DNA from: Actinomadura macra NBRC 14102 | Lineage (GTDB): Bacteria > Actinomycetota > Actinomycetes > Streptosporangiales > Streptosporangiaceae | Assembly (NCBI RefSeq): GCF_001552215.1 | Contig: NZ_BCQT01000020.1 | Location: 124,001 to 188,000, forward strand | Length of the DNA: 64,000 nt | Direction of reading: 5' to 3' | Shown: positions 35,343-43,282 of the stretch, piece after piece | Position numbering within the stretch: the first letter of the stretch is position 1 | How the letters are laid out: every line of letters begins with the position of its first letter | Position numbers and translations under genes: made by a program | The notes under the pieces: model-generated | Told to the model about the DNA's origin: nothing | What the model saw: the letters and a program-made list of their open reading frames with translations, nothing else | Database searches by the model: none

Positions 35343-35999
35343 TCAGCGCAGGCCGGTCAGGATGGGGTGGGTGCGGAGCCGGGTGTGGTCCCATCCGGAC
35401 AGGTCCCAACCGGGCGGGATTGGGGTGATTGGCCCGTCGGTGGTGCCGTCGGCGAAATGGGCGGCGTCTTCTGGGGACAGGTCGCCCAGGTCCTGGTCGA
35501 GCCCGCCGCCAAGTTGGTCGCGGAGGATGTCGCGGATGGCGTCGCGGGCGATACCGCATAGGGCAACGGTCACTCCGTAGCCAGCCGCCCACCGTAGATG
35601 AGCCGCTTGTATGACGGTAAATATGACATCTCCGCCGTCGTCAGCCGTTGTTGGGTCGGCGTGGTGCTCGACTAGATCCGCCAGCTCGAAGACCAGGTGT
35701 TCCCAGCGCCGCAGTAGGAGGTTGACCGAGTTGCCGGTGGTGTCGGTGACCAGGTGGCCGGTGGCGCCGGTGTAGGAGCCGGGGTGGCGGACCCACACCA
35801 CTCCCATGTCGGCGCCGGTGCCGTTGGTCTCGGTGAATAGGATTTCGTCGACGGGCGCGGCTCCAGGTGCGTGCGCCGCCGCTGCGTAGGCCCACACCCT
35901 GGAGGGGTCGCTGATCGCCGGGGTCAGCAGTAGTCGGGCGTCCTGGTCATCCAGGATGGTGTCGCCTTCTGGTGTCGGCTGCAGGGGACCGGTGGTCAT
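35343..35999 (-). CDS. Hypothetical protein, last gene of the CPBP-methyltransferase operon
   Basis: 218 residues from ATG 35999, overlapping the upstream stop (ATGA); the longer open frame above it is a shadow of the protease gene. Acidic, soluble, with MGVVWVRHPGSYTGATGHLV and LLLRRWEHLVFELADLVEHH in the middle and a Pro/Asp-rich C-terminus. No family recognised. Its coupling to the CPBP protease suggests a shared function. Confidence 0.7.
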   Translation of the reverse strand: MTTGPLQPTPEGDTILDDQDARLLLTPAISDPSRVWAYAAAAHAPGAAPVDEILFTETNGTGADMGVVWVRHPGSYTGATGHLVTDTTGNSVNLLLRRWEHLVFELADLVEHHADPTTADDGGDVIFTVIQAAHLRWAAGYGVTVALCGIARDAIRDILRDQLGGGLDQDLGDLSPEDAAHFADGTTDGPITPIPPGWDLSGWDHTRLRTHPILTGLR

Positions 36000-36970
36000 A
36001 GCACCGGGCCTTTGGCGGGGTGGTCGCTGCGGGCGGGTTTGTCGCGTGGTCGTTTGCGGAGCCAGGCAGGGGCGGCATTGGGTGCGCCGGCCAGCAGCAG
36101 CGCGGCAACCGCCGGTCCCGCCAGCAGCAGAACGTATGCAGCCGGGCTGTTGAACAGGGCGATGGCGTTGAACAGAGTGTGTCCGACGATGATGGGGCCG
36201 ATCCGGCGGGTGGCCCGGTACATCCACCAGGCCACCCCGGCGAACACGACGGTGGTGAGGGCTGGGGTGCCGAGGTAGGCGTGCGGGATCGCGCGGAGCA
36301 GGCACACCACGGTCAGGATCTGCCAGGGCGGGCGGCGGGCCGCGGCCATGAGCGCGGCGGGCAGGGCGAGCAGCGGGATCTCTTCGCGTATGCCGGCGGC
36401 TAGGGCTTGGGCGGCGAACCAGATCGGGTTGTGCAGTCCGGTCGCGTCGGCTTGCGCGGCTTGGTCGGCCACGGCCGGGCCGAGTTGGGTGATCCAGTCG
36501 TCCAGGAGCATCGTGGCGGTATGCCCGGCGAACACCACGGCGCAGGCCGCGACCGCGTCCATGTTCCAGCGCCGGAAGATTTCGCAGGACAGCCGGCCCC
36601 GCCACAGTGGCGCCCCGGCGTCGGCGGCGATCTGAGCGCACAGCCATGCGCCGGCCCCGGTCAGCAGCAGCGTCGCTATGGTGTCGGCGGCTTGGTCCAG
36701 GAACGGGAGCAGCACGGCCCCCGCAAGGGCGAGCCCGGCCGCGCCCAAGGCCGCGGAGCGGGCCGCGCGGCCGTGGGCGGAGCGGCAGTTACGGAGCAGC
36801 AGCCAGATCCCGGTGGCGGTGAGGCTGGCGGCCGAGGGGTTAACCGCGAACGCGGGCCAATCGGTATCGGCTCCGACCATCCCGGCGGCGGTGTTCAGGG
36901 ATGCCGCCGAGTGCGGACCGAACAGGACCACTAGCGCCGCAACACCGCGCCAGAGAGAGGACTTGGTCAT
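35996..36970 (-). CDS. CPBP-family intramembrane protease (Abi-like)
   Basis: 324 residues from ATG 36970, overlapping the preceding small gene's stop. About eight hydrophobic segments. The CPBP motifs are recognisable: IREEIPLLALPAAL (EE pair), RAIPHAYLG (His) and GHTLFNAIALF (HxxxN). The Arg normally a few residues after the EE pair is not evident. CPBP/Abi proteins cleave membrane or CAAX-like substrates and often protect bacteriocin producers. In this operon the substrate is unknown. Confidence 0.75.
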   Translation of the reverse strand: MTKSSLWRGVAALVVLFGPHSAASLNTAAGMVGADTDWPAFAVNPSAASLTATGIWLLLRNCRSAHGRAARSAALGAAGLALAGAVLLPFLDQAADTIATLLLTGAGAWLCAQIAADAGAPLWRGRLSCEIFRRWNMDAVAACAVVFAGHTATMLLDDWITQLGPAVADQAAQADATGLHNPIWFAAQALAAGIREEIPLLALPAALMAAARRPPWQILTVVCLLRAIPHAYLGTPALTTVVFAGVAWWMYRATRRIGPIIVGHTLFNAIALFNSPAAYVLLLAGPAVAALLLAGAPNAAPAWLRKRPRDKPARSDHPAKGPVL

Positions 36971-37122
36971 CTGAAGTGGGTCTCTAGTCTCAAGTTGGTG
37001 GTCACAGAACATGCGCGGTGCGATTCGCCCCGGGAGGTGGGCTCCGCCCCGACCAGCCAGTGCCCGGACCGGTCGCCGCCGTATCCGGTGATCCACGCGG
37101 TGGCCATGGGCGGCTCAGACAT
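36967..37122 (-). CDS. Small protein upstream of the CPBP gene
   Basis: 51 residues from ATG 37122, ending in an ATGA overlap with the CPBP start. Contains ATAWITGYGGDRSGHWLVG and a His/Arg-rich tail (GESHRACSVTTNLRLETHFR). The overlap and the natural sequence speak for a real gene. The ribosome binding site is weak. It could be a small partner or substrate of the protease. Confidence 0.5.
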   Translation of the reverse strand: MSEPPMATAWITGYGGDRSGHWLVGAEPTSRGESHRACSVTTNLRLETHFR

Positions 37123-37177
37123 GCTTGGTCCGCTTGCGGTGAGCGCGTCGGACAGGGCAGGGAGTGAGTCGCTGCCA

Positions 37178-38056
37178 TCACCGAGCGGCTTTGTCCATCG
37201 TGGCGTGGGTGATCGGGTGGGAGGGCAGCCCGGCGGAACGGTCGGCGGTCTGCTGGTCTGATGTTGGGGGGTGTTGGTGGAGACGGATGTCTGGGGGCGG
37301 GTCTGCCAGCAGCGACCAGGTCGCCAGCGTGGTGTAGACCAAGGCGATGACCCGGCCGTCGACATCGGCCGGTTCAGCGGCGGCGGGCCTGCTCTGGTCT
37401 GTCGGCATGGCGCGCGTTTGCGCCGTGGCGCCTTCTGACGCACCGTTGCGGTAAGGACGGATGATCTCCTGAGTGCCGTACCACAGCGGCCCGAAGATCG
37501 GCAGGGCCGCGGTGACGGTCAGGATCGACTCTGCCGCCGTGCCCTGAACCTCGGCCTCGTACGACTTGATCACAGCGCGGGTATCGGCCCACCACACGAT
37601 CCAGATTCCCTGGGCGGTGGGTCCCCAATGGCAGGCCACGAACGGGGCGCCACGGGTGTTGTAGCCGATCCCATGGGGGTCGCGCCAGCGCAGGAATCCC
37701 GTCGCATGCGGGGGGTGGATGTTCATCGTGTCGACGACGTCGAGCCGGTCGGTCGCGGCGGTGGCGTTGTGGTGCCGGTGTTCGCGGATGGTGGCGCCCA
37801 GCTGTACCGCGCGGCGTGTGGTGTCGAGGTCCAGCTCGTACAGGGCCGCGTCGGTCAGACGCTGGGCCTCGTGGCGGGCGTGGGCGCGGTAGCGCTTGCG
37901 TTCGGGCAGCCGTTGGATCTCGGGCGGCAGGAAGATCTGCCACTGTTCGCCGCCGGAGTCGTCCGCCCAGGCAAGCGCGGCGTAGCGGCACAGGAACTCA
38001 TGGGCCGCCCTTCGCAGCTGGGGCAGGGTATGGGGCGAGGGATCGTGGTGGTTCAT
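37178..38056 (-). CDS. Hypothetical protein of the CPBP-methyltransferase operon
   Basis: 292 residues from ATG 38056, overlapping the methyltransferase stop (ATGA). Helical N-terminus (LPQLRRAAHEFLCRYAALAW), a centre rich in Trp and Tyr (ACHWGPTAQGIWIVWWADTR) and one modestly hydrophobic stretch (ILTVTAALPIFGPLWYG). No family recognised. The region upstream of 38056 in the same frame is antisense noise. Confidence 0.7.
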   Translation of the reverse strand: MNHHDPSPHTLPQLRRAAHEFLCRYAALAWADDSGGEQWQIFLPPEIQRLPERKRYRAHARHEAQRLTDAALYELDLDTTRRAVQLGATIREHRHHNATAATDRLDVVDTMNIHPPHATGFLRWRDPHGIGYNTRGAPFVACHWGPTAQGIWIVWWADTRAVIKSYEAEVQGTAAESILTVTAALPIFGPLWYGTQEIIRPYRNGASEGATAQTRAMPTDQSRPAAAEPADVDGRVIALVYTTLATWSLLADPPPDIRLHQHPPTSDQQTADRSAGLPSHPITHATMDKAAR

Positions 38057-38952
38057 GCGCGGCTTTCGATCAGGATTGGGCCGGGCTGTCGATACGTCGG
38101 AAGTGATGAGGTTGGGGAGGTGGCAGTCGGCACCGGGATCTGGCCGACGCCGCACCACAGACCGGCCGTATCCAGCTCGGGCGAGGGTGCCTCTGGTCGC
38201 CAGCGTGATACTGGGACGACCCCGGGCGTAAGGAGTCGTGTCCCGGCGAGGAATTCGCGGAGAGTGGCGCTGCTGCGCGGGACCGCCAGGCCGGGGTATT
38301 GTCCGGCGCCAAGAGCCTCGAACAGCGTCGCCCCGTAGTCGTCGTCGATGAGGTGGCAGATCGCCAGAACGCTTCCGGGTGCCAAGGGGGCGCGCAGGGC
38401 GTCCATCGCGGCCGCTGCGGTGGCGTCCGGCAGGACGTCCAGGCTGTTGAGTACTAGAACGCCGACGGGGCGGTCCAGATTCAGGCGTCGGGCGGCGCCC
38501 TCCACCAGTGCGGCGGGGTCGTCCAGGCCCGCGGTGACATACCCGCAGACGCTGCCCGGGGCCGGGGTCAGTAGCGCTTCGGCGGTCCTGGCGATCAAGA
38601 GGTCGGAATCGGCGTACAGCACCCGCGCCTGGGGGTTGAGCCGGTGGGCGATGTGATGGACTTCCGAATGCAGCGGCAGGTCGGTGCCGGCGACCAGCAG
38701 CTGATCCATGCCGCACCCGGTCACCAGGGCCCGCACTGCGCGGGCCCGGAACGCCAGCCGGTACCGTGCCAGGTCCGTGAGCTGCGGGCACACCTCCAGC
38801 GCCCGGTCGCAGAACTCTCGATCGCCGCAGAAGGCTTCTTTGCCGCCGGCCCACAGGCCCCACAGCCGGGTCATCCTGGACCGTGCGGTGTCGAACCCGT
38901 CGAGGTCGAGCTGAGCCGCCGCCCAGTCGAACGCCGCAGCTTTCCCGGTCAT
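38053..38952 (-). CDS. SAV2177-type S-adenosyl methyltransferase (copy 2)
   Basis: 299 residues from ATG 38952, coupled to copy 1 by ATGA. Contains RMTRLWGLWAGGKEAFCGDR (the N..GGKDNY-like motif, here GGKEAF), QLLVAGTDLPLHSEVHHIA (variant of the SAM-binding FLDIGSGLPT segment) and VLYADSDLLIARTAEALL. The glycines of the SAM loop are largely lost, so this copy may be catalytically impaired or regulatory, unlike copy 1. Confidence 0.7.
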   Translation of the reverse strand: MTGKAAAFDWAAAQLDLDGFDTARSRMTRLWGLWAGGKEAFCGDREFCDRALEVCPQLTDLARYRLAFRARAVRALVTGCGMDQLLVAGTDLPLHSEVHHIAHRLNPQARVLYADSDLLIARTAEALLTPAPGSVCGYVTAGLDDPAALVEGAARRLNLDRPVGVLVLNSLDVLPDATAAAAMDALRAPLAPGSVLAICHLIDDDYGATLFEALGAGQYPGLAVPRSSATLREFLAGTRLLTPGVVPVSRWRPEAPSPELDTAGLWCGVGQIPVPTATSPTSSLPTYRQPGPILIESRA

Positions 38953-39785
38953 CGCGTGCACCCCCGCCCGATCACGGGCTCGGGTTTGCGTGCGACCCCG
39001 CACAGGCCCAGCTCGGCCGCTGCCCGGTCGGGGGCGGGGGCCTTATCGGCTGGGCGCCAGTCCGGCAGCGCCGTCATCCCCGGCTGCACCAGCTCCCAGG
39101 TCCCGAACAGGTCGAGGATCTGTTGGGCGGTGCGGGGTGTTCCGACGCCGAGCTGGTCCTGGTAGGCGGCGGCGATCCCGGCCATCTCGGGCCGGTCCAC
39201 GCCGTGGGAGATCAACAGATGACTGCCCGGGGCCGCCGCGTCCCGGAATGGCGCCACCACCGCTTGGGCGTCGGTGAAGAAGTGCAGGATGGCCACGAAC
39301 AGCAACCCGACCGGCTGGGAGAGGTCAAGGCCGGCGCGGCTGGCCTTGCCCAGGATGGTGGCGGACTCGCGGGCGTCGGCGTGGATGTAGGCGGTGCGGC
39401 CCTGCGGAGTGCAGGTCAGCAGGGCGCGGGCGTGGACCGCGACCAGCGGGTCGTGGTCGATGTAGACCACCCGGCACTCGGGCGCGGACCGCTGCGCGAC
39501 CTCGTGGACGTTCTCGCGGGTCGGCAGACCGGAGCCGATGTCCAGGAACTGCCGGACCCCGGCCTCCTGGACCAGGAATTGGACCGCGCGGCCCAGGAAC
39601 GCCCGGTTGTCGCGCACCAGCCGCTCCACATGCTTGTTCTCCAGCAGGAGTGTGCGCGCGAACTCCCGGTCGGCGCTGTAGTTGTCCTTGCCGCCCAGCA
39701 GGCAGTCGTAGACGCGGGCAATGTTCGCCACGTCCTGGCCAAGGTCGATGGGCTCGTCGGCGTCCTGCCCTGGCTGTCGGCTCAC
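38949..39785 (-). CDS. SAV2177-type S-adenosyl methyltransferase (copy 1)
   Basis: 278 residues from GTG 39785, overlapping the 76-residue gene (GTGA). Canonical motifs: YDCLLGGKDNYSADREFA, FLDIGSGLPTRENVHEVA (SAM loop) and VVYIDHDPLVAVHARALL, with LFVAILHFFTDA and HLLISHG in the core. This family is abundant in actinomycetes and often sits near XRE regulators; its substrates are not established. It forms a pair with the degenerate copy downstream. Confidence 0.88.
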   Translation of the reverse strand: MSRQPGQDADEPIDLGQDVANIARVYDCLLGGKDNYSADREFARTLLLENKHVERLVRDNRAFLGRAVQFLVQEAGVRQFLDIGSGLPTRENVHEVAQRSAPECRVVYIDHDPLVAVHARALLTCTPQGRTAYIHADARESATILGKASRAGLDLSQPVGLLFVAILHFFTDAQAVVAPFRDAAAPGSHLLISHGVDRPEMAGIAAAYQDQLGVGTPRTAQQILDLFGTWELVQPGMTALPDWRPADKAPAPDRAAAELGLCGVARKPEPVIGRGCTR

Positions 39786-40012
39786 GCTGCGGCCGCCGTG
39801 GTGGGGCGCGTCAGGGCGGCGCGGAGTTCGTCTGGAGTGGTGGCCTCGACGGTGTCCGGCTCGTGCATCCGCTCGGGGGGAAGTGGGCCGCGCAGGGCCC
39901 ACCAGTTGCCTCGGTCGGTGAGCACGATGTTGCAGTCGGGGAAGTCGCGGTGCAGGGCGGCCTTGGCCTGATCCGCCCAGTCGGGCCGGCGTCGGGTGGT
40001 GATTGTGGGCAT
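39782..40012 (-). CDS. Small hypothetical protein upstream of the methyltransferases
   Basis: 76 residues from ATG 40012. Contains RPDWADQAKAALHRDFPDCN and IVLTDRGNWWALRGPLPP. The GTGA overlap with copy 1 supports it. No family recognised. The GGA of TGGATATCGCC is a weak ribosome binding site. Confidence 0.6.
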   Translation of the reverse strand: MPTITTRRRPDWADQAKAALHRDFPDCNIVLTDRGNWWALRGPLPPERMHEPDTVEATTPDELRAALTRPTTAAAA

Positions 40013-40340
40013 GGCGATATCCAGAGAGGAAGGAGGAAGAGGGGTGGTGGCGGCGGTGGGGCTCCGTGCGGGGCGGTTGCCCCACCGCCGCGGTCTCATC
40101 GGGGCCGGATGGTTCGGCGGCAGCTGCACGCCCCGCCGAAACCATCCAGCCGGATCGGTCTCAGGCAGCCCCTGCCCGAGACCTGGAGGGTGAGCGCCTC
40201 GACGAGCAGGCGGGGGCGTGCCCGCTCACCGCGACGCCCACAGGCACAAGGAATCGTGAGCCCGCCGCCACCCGGCTAGGGGCCGCCGGAACGCTGCGCC
40301 GCACCGCCGTCTGCCGCGGCGGTCGCGTCGGTGATCATGG
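40013..40340 (-). other. Intergenic stretch inside the operon
   Basis: 328 bases, C/T-rich on the minus strand near 40020-40050, with frames that are shadows of each other. No gene supported; it may hold an internal promoter. Confidence 0.4.
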
Positions 40341-40673
40341 TCAGGGCTTCGGGGAGGGCGAGACAAGGATGGGATTTGCACTGTTGACGTGCCGGATCGC
40401 CCAAACCGCCTGGTCGATCTGGTCGACCGGGGCGATCGAGCGGTGCGGCGTCCGCGGGTAGGCGAAGTACGGCCCGTCACCGCGGTCGCGGACCACGACA
40501 TCGACGGCACGGTTGGGGTCGCCGTGTCCGTCGAGCGGCTCCAGCCGGAGCATCGGTTCCTCTTCGAGGGTGAGGAGCTCACCGGTCCAGTGGTAGGCGG
40601 CCAGCTCGTCGGCGAGTTGCTGGAGCGCGCGCGAGGAAGATGGGGAGATGTCGGGCGTGACGGTTGCGGGCAC
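40341..40673 (-). CDS. Hypothetical protein, first gene of the CPBP-methyltransferase operon
   Basis: 110 residues from GTG 40673 with AGGAG about eight bases upstream. Acidic, with RALQQLADELAAYHWTGELL and DQIDQAVWAIRHVNSANPIL. Resembles small proteins seen beside XRE/methyltransferase pairs in actinomycetes; function unknown. Divergent from the XRE gene at 40923, so the 250-bp interval probably carries both promoters. Confidence 0.65.
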   Translation of the reverse strand: MPATVTPDISPSSSRALQQLADELAAYHWTGELLTLEEEPMLRLEPLDGHGDPNRAVDVVVRDRGDGPYFAYPRTPHRSIAPVDQIDQAVWAIRHVNSANPILVSPSPKP

Positions 40674-40922
40674 CGTTCCGGCTCCTGCCTGGCAGCGGGG
40701 TTGCTGTGAAGTGCTGCATAGTCAACGCTGGGTTACCACCTGGTGCCAGGTGAGTTCGCCGGAGGCGATGCTGCCCGCTTGTCATGGCGTTGAGCTGCAG
40801 CAATGTGGTGAAGCCGGTTGTTCTTCCGAGATCACCGCAGGAATTGCTGAACGGGAAGATGCGATCACCGCGGCAATGGGGCCTAATGGGTCCCGATGAC
40901 GCCCTGGCCGAAAGGAACAGTG

Positions 40923-42458
40923 ATGGTCGCCCCAAGTCATCCTGAAAGGTGTACTAAGCGTCAACGTGACGAACTGCGACAAATGCTCCTCGCTGCAGGC
41001 GCTCCCAATCGCGTGATCAAGGACGAGATGATGCGGCGCTGGGGGTTGCGACCGCGACGGGCGTGGCGATTCGCCCACGGCTGGTCCCAGTCGGCCCTGG
41101 CCGCGCGCTACAACGCACGCTACGCCGAGCCCGACCGAGCCCCGATGTCAGATGGCCGGATCGCGGCCTACGAAAAGTGGCCGCAAGACCAACGAGAGCG
41201 TCCCAGCCTCCAGGTTCTGGTCCGGCTCGCCGAGCTCTTCGACACCACTGTGGACCAGGTCATCGACGGCGAGGATCTCGCCCACATGCCCGAGACCGAC
41301 CAGCGGGCACTGCGCGACATCCGCAACACCGCTCCCGCGCCTTCGTCCACCGCCGCGCCGATACCGCCGGACAGCGCCTATCGTGGTTGGCGGGAAGCGG
41401 ACATCCCGTCTGATCCGGGAAGCCAGCACAGGGTGGTGGCGATGGCTGCACACGAAGGCAGCGAACACGCCGAACAGGCCGAACGACGCGACATCGGAGA
41501 CGCCACGCTCGCCCAGATGCGCGCCGACGTCGAACGACTCTCCCACGACTACATGACCGGCGAACCGTTCCCCGTCTTCCAGGAGATGACCCGGCTTCGG
41601 CACCGGATCTGGGCTGCGCTGGATCGACGCCTCTGGCCACGCGACCAGACCGAGCTGTACTTCCTGCTCGGAGTGCTACACGTGCTGATGGCGGCGGCCG
41701 CACACGGTCTAGGTAACCGACAGGCGGCAGAAGAACTCATCCGCGCCGGCTGGGCGTACGCCACCGGTATCGACCACCGGCCGTTGATGGCGCATCTGCG
41801 CTTGGAACTCGCCAACATCGTCTTCTGGACCCGGCCACGCAACTCCCGCGACCTGGCTCGCTCCGGCTTGAGCTACCTCTCCGAAGGCCAAACGGCCGCT
41901 CAACTGCACCTGCGTCACGGCCGCGCCGCCGCGCGCCTGGGCGATGCCGACACCGCCCGCCAGGCGATCACCGCTGCCCACCAGGCCGCCTCGCAACCCC
42001 ATCACGACGACGTCCTTGACATCGGTGGCGAATTCGGATTGTCCACCGCCACCCGTCACTTCCTCGCCGGCTCGATCATGTTGGAACTTCCCAATGCCCA
42101 CCACGAAGCCATCCACGAACTGAGTCAAGCCGCCGACCTCTACACCACAGGCCCCGCTCGCGGCGAAGACCATTACGACGGCTACATCGCCTGCAATGGA
42201 GTCGCCCTGGCCACCGCCCTGCTGCGCAACGGCCACCTCGACGCCGCCACCGATACCTTGCAACCGATTCTGAACCTGCCACCTAACAGGCGAATCCAAG
42301 CCCTTCTGCAACGCCTGCGCTATCAGGTACGCCCCGAACTCGCCGATCCTCGATATGCAGGCACGCAAGCGACGGCGGAACTCGACGGGCGCATTGAAGA
42401 GTTCTCGCAAGAGACCATCGTGCAAGACCTTGGGGAGCTCTCTGCCGGACGAGGCTGA
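40923..42458 (+). CDS. XRE-type regulator with long helical-repeat C-terminus
   Basis: 511 residues from ATG 40923, with AAGGA at 40912-40916. The N-terminal third has an HTH (FAHGWSQSALAARYNARYAE, DGRIAAYEKWP) and LAELFDTTVDQVIDGEDLAH. The C-terminal ~330 residues look like TPR-type helical repeats (YFLLGVLHVLMAAAAHGLG, ATRHFLAGSIMLELPNA). Such proteins sense peptides or partner proteins through the repeats. It is divergent from the operon at 40673-35343, the likely target. Confidence 0.8.
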   Translation: MVAPSHPERCTKRQRDELRQMLLAAGAPNRVIKDEMMRRWGLRPRRAWRFAHGWSQSALAARYNARYAEPDRAPMSDGRIAAYEKWPQDQRERPSLQVLVRLAELFDTTVDQVIDGEDLAHMPETDQRALRDIRNTAPAPSSTAAPIPPDSAYRGWREADIPSDPGSQHRVVAMAAHEGSEHAEQAERRDIGDATLAQMRADVERLSHDYMTGEPFPVFQEMTRLRHRIWAALDRRLWPRDQTELYFLLGVLHVLMAAAAHGLGNRQAAEELIRAGWAYATGIDHRPLMAHLRLELANIVFWTRPRNSRDLARSGLSYLSEGQTAAQLHLRHGRAAARLGDADTARQAITAAHQAASQPHHDDVLDIGGEFGLSTATRHFLAGSIMLELPNAHHEAIHELSQAADLYTTGPARGEDHYDGYIACNGVALATALLRNGHLDAATDTLQPILNLPPNRRIQALLQRLRYQVRPELADPRYAGTQATAELDGRIEEFSQETIVQDLGELSAGRG

Positions 42459-42745
42459 CGTCCTGATGCCACTGGAGAGGGCGAGCGGACCTTGGGCGCT
42501 GGTCTCCGGCGCCCCGTGGAGGCCCTCAGCGGGCAATCTTCTCGCGCACCTGTTGGATTTCACGAATCGCTCCTGCCCTCCAGCCCAGGACAAGAGAGTT
42601 ACGGCCAGCGAACCTGCTACAACGACTTGGGCATCGATGGCGCCATGGCCGCCGGTGGCTTGGAGCGTCATCGACCAGGACATCGACAGGGTGTTGCGGC
42701 CCGATCAGTACTGCCGGCCGGGAAACGAGGTCAACGGAGGTGGAA

Positions 42746-43282
42746 GTGGTCTTCCGTATGAGCCCGGCGGATCCGGCCCGGCACCGGGTGGGTGTCATCG
42801 AGATGGTGAGCACCCGCGTGGCATGGCTGCATGAGAAGGGCCTTGGTGTGCCCGAGGGCATCGTGGAGACGCTGGCGGGTCAGCTCGGTGAGCCGGGCTG
42901 GCCGGTGTGGGTGCTGGAATGCGGTGAGGCGGTGGTCGGGTGCACGACGACCTTGGATGAGTGCCCAGTCTGGGCCTTCACGGCTGCCGAGCGGGAGCAG
43001 CCGGCGGTGTTCTTGGTGTCGACGTGGACGTTGCCGACCGACGGTGCCCGGCTGGGGCATGTGATGGCACGGTGGGCCTTAGATCACGCGGCCCGTACGG
43101 GACGGCTGCACGTACGCCGCGGCGCGTTCCATCCTGCGCTCGCCGAGTACTACTGCGGTGTGCAGGGGTGGACGCTGCTGCGGGAGATCGAGCGGCGGGG
43201 CAAGACCGCCTACATCATGTCCCGGCCCGCTGCATTGCAGCCGGATCTTGCGGTGCGGACCGAGGCGATTTCGGCTGGGTGA
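42746..43282 (+). CDS. GNAT-family N-acetyltransferase
   Basis: 178 residues from GTG 42746 with GGAGG five bases upstream. Motif A region VSTWTLPTDGARLGHVMARW, then ALDHAARTGRLHVRRGA and the C-terminal AEYYCGVQGWTLLREIERRG. These enzymes transfer an acetyl group from acetyl-CoA to an amine. Its last 68 bases overlap the 3' end of the convergent asparagine-synthetase-like gene. With that enzyme and the peptide at 45109 it may form one modification cassette. Confidence 0.75.
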   Translation: MVFRMSPADPARHRVGVIEMVSTRVAWLHEKGLGVPEGIVETLAGQLGEPGWPVWVLECGEAVVGCTTTLDECPVWAFTAAEREQPAVFLVSTWTLPTDGARLGHVMARWALDHAARTGRLHVRRGAFHPALAEYYCGVQGWTLLREIERRGKTAYIMSRPAALQPDLAVRTEAISAG

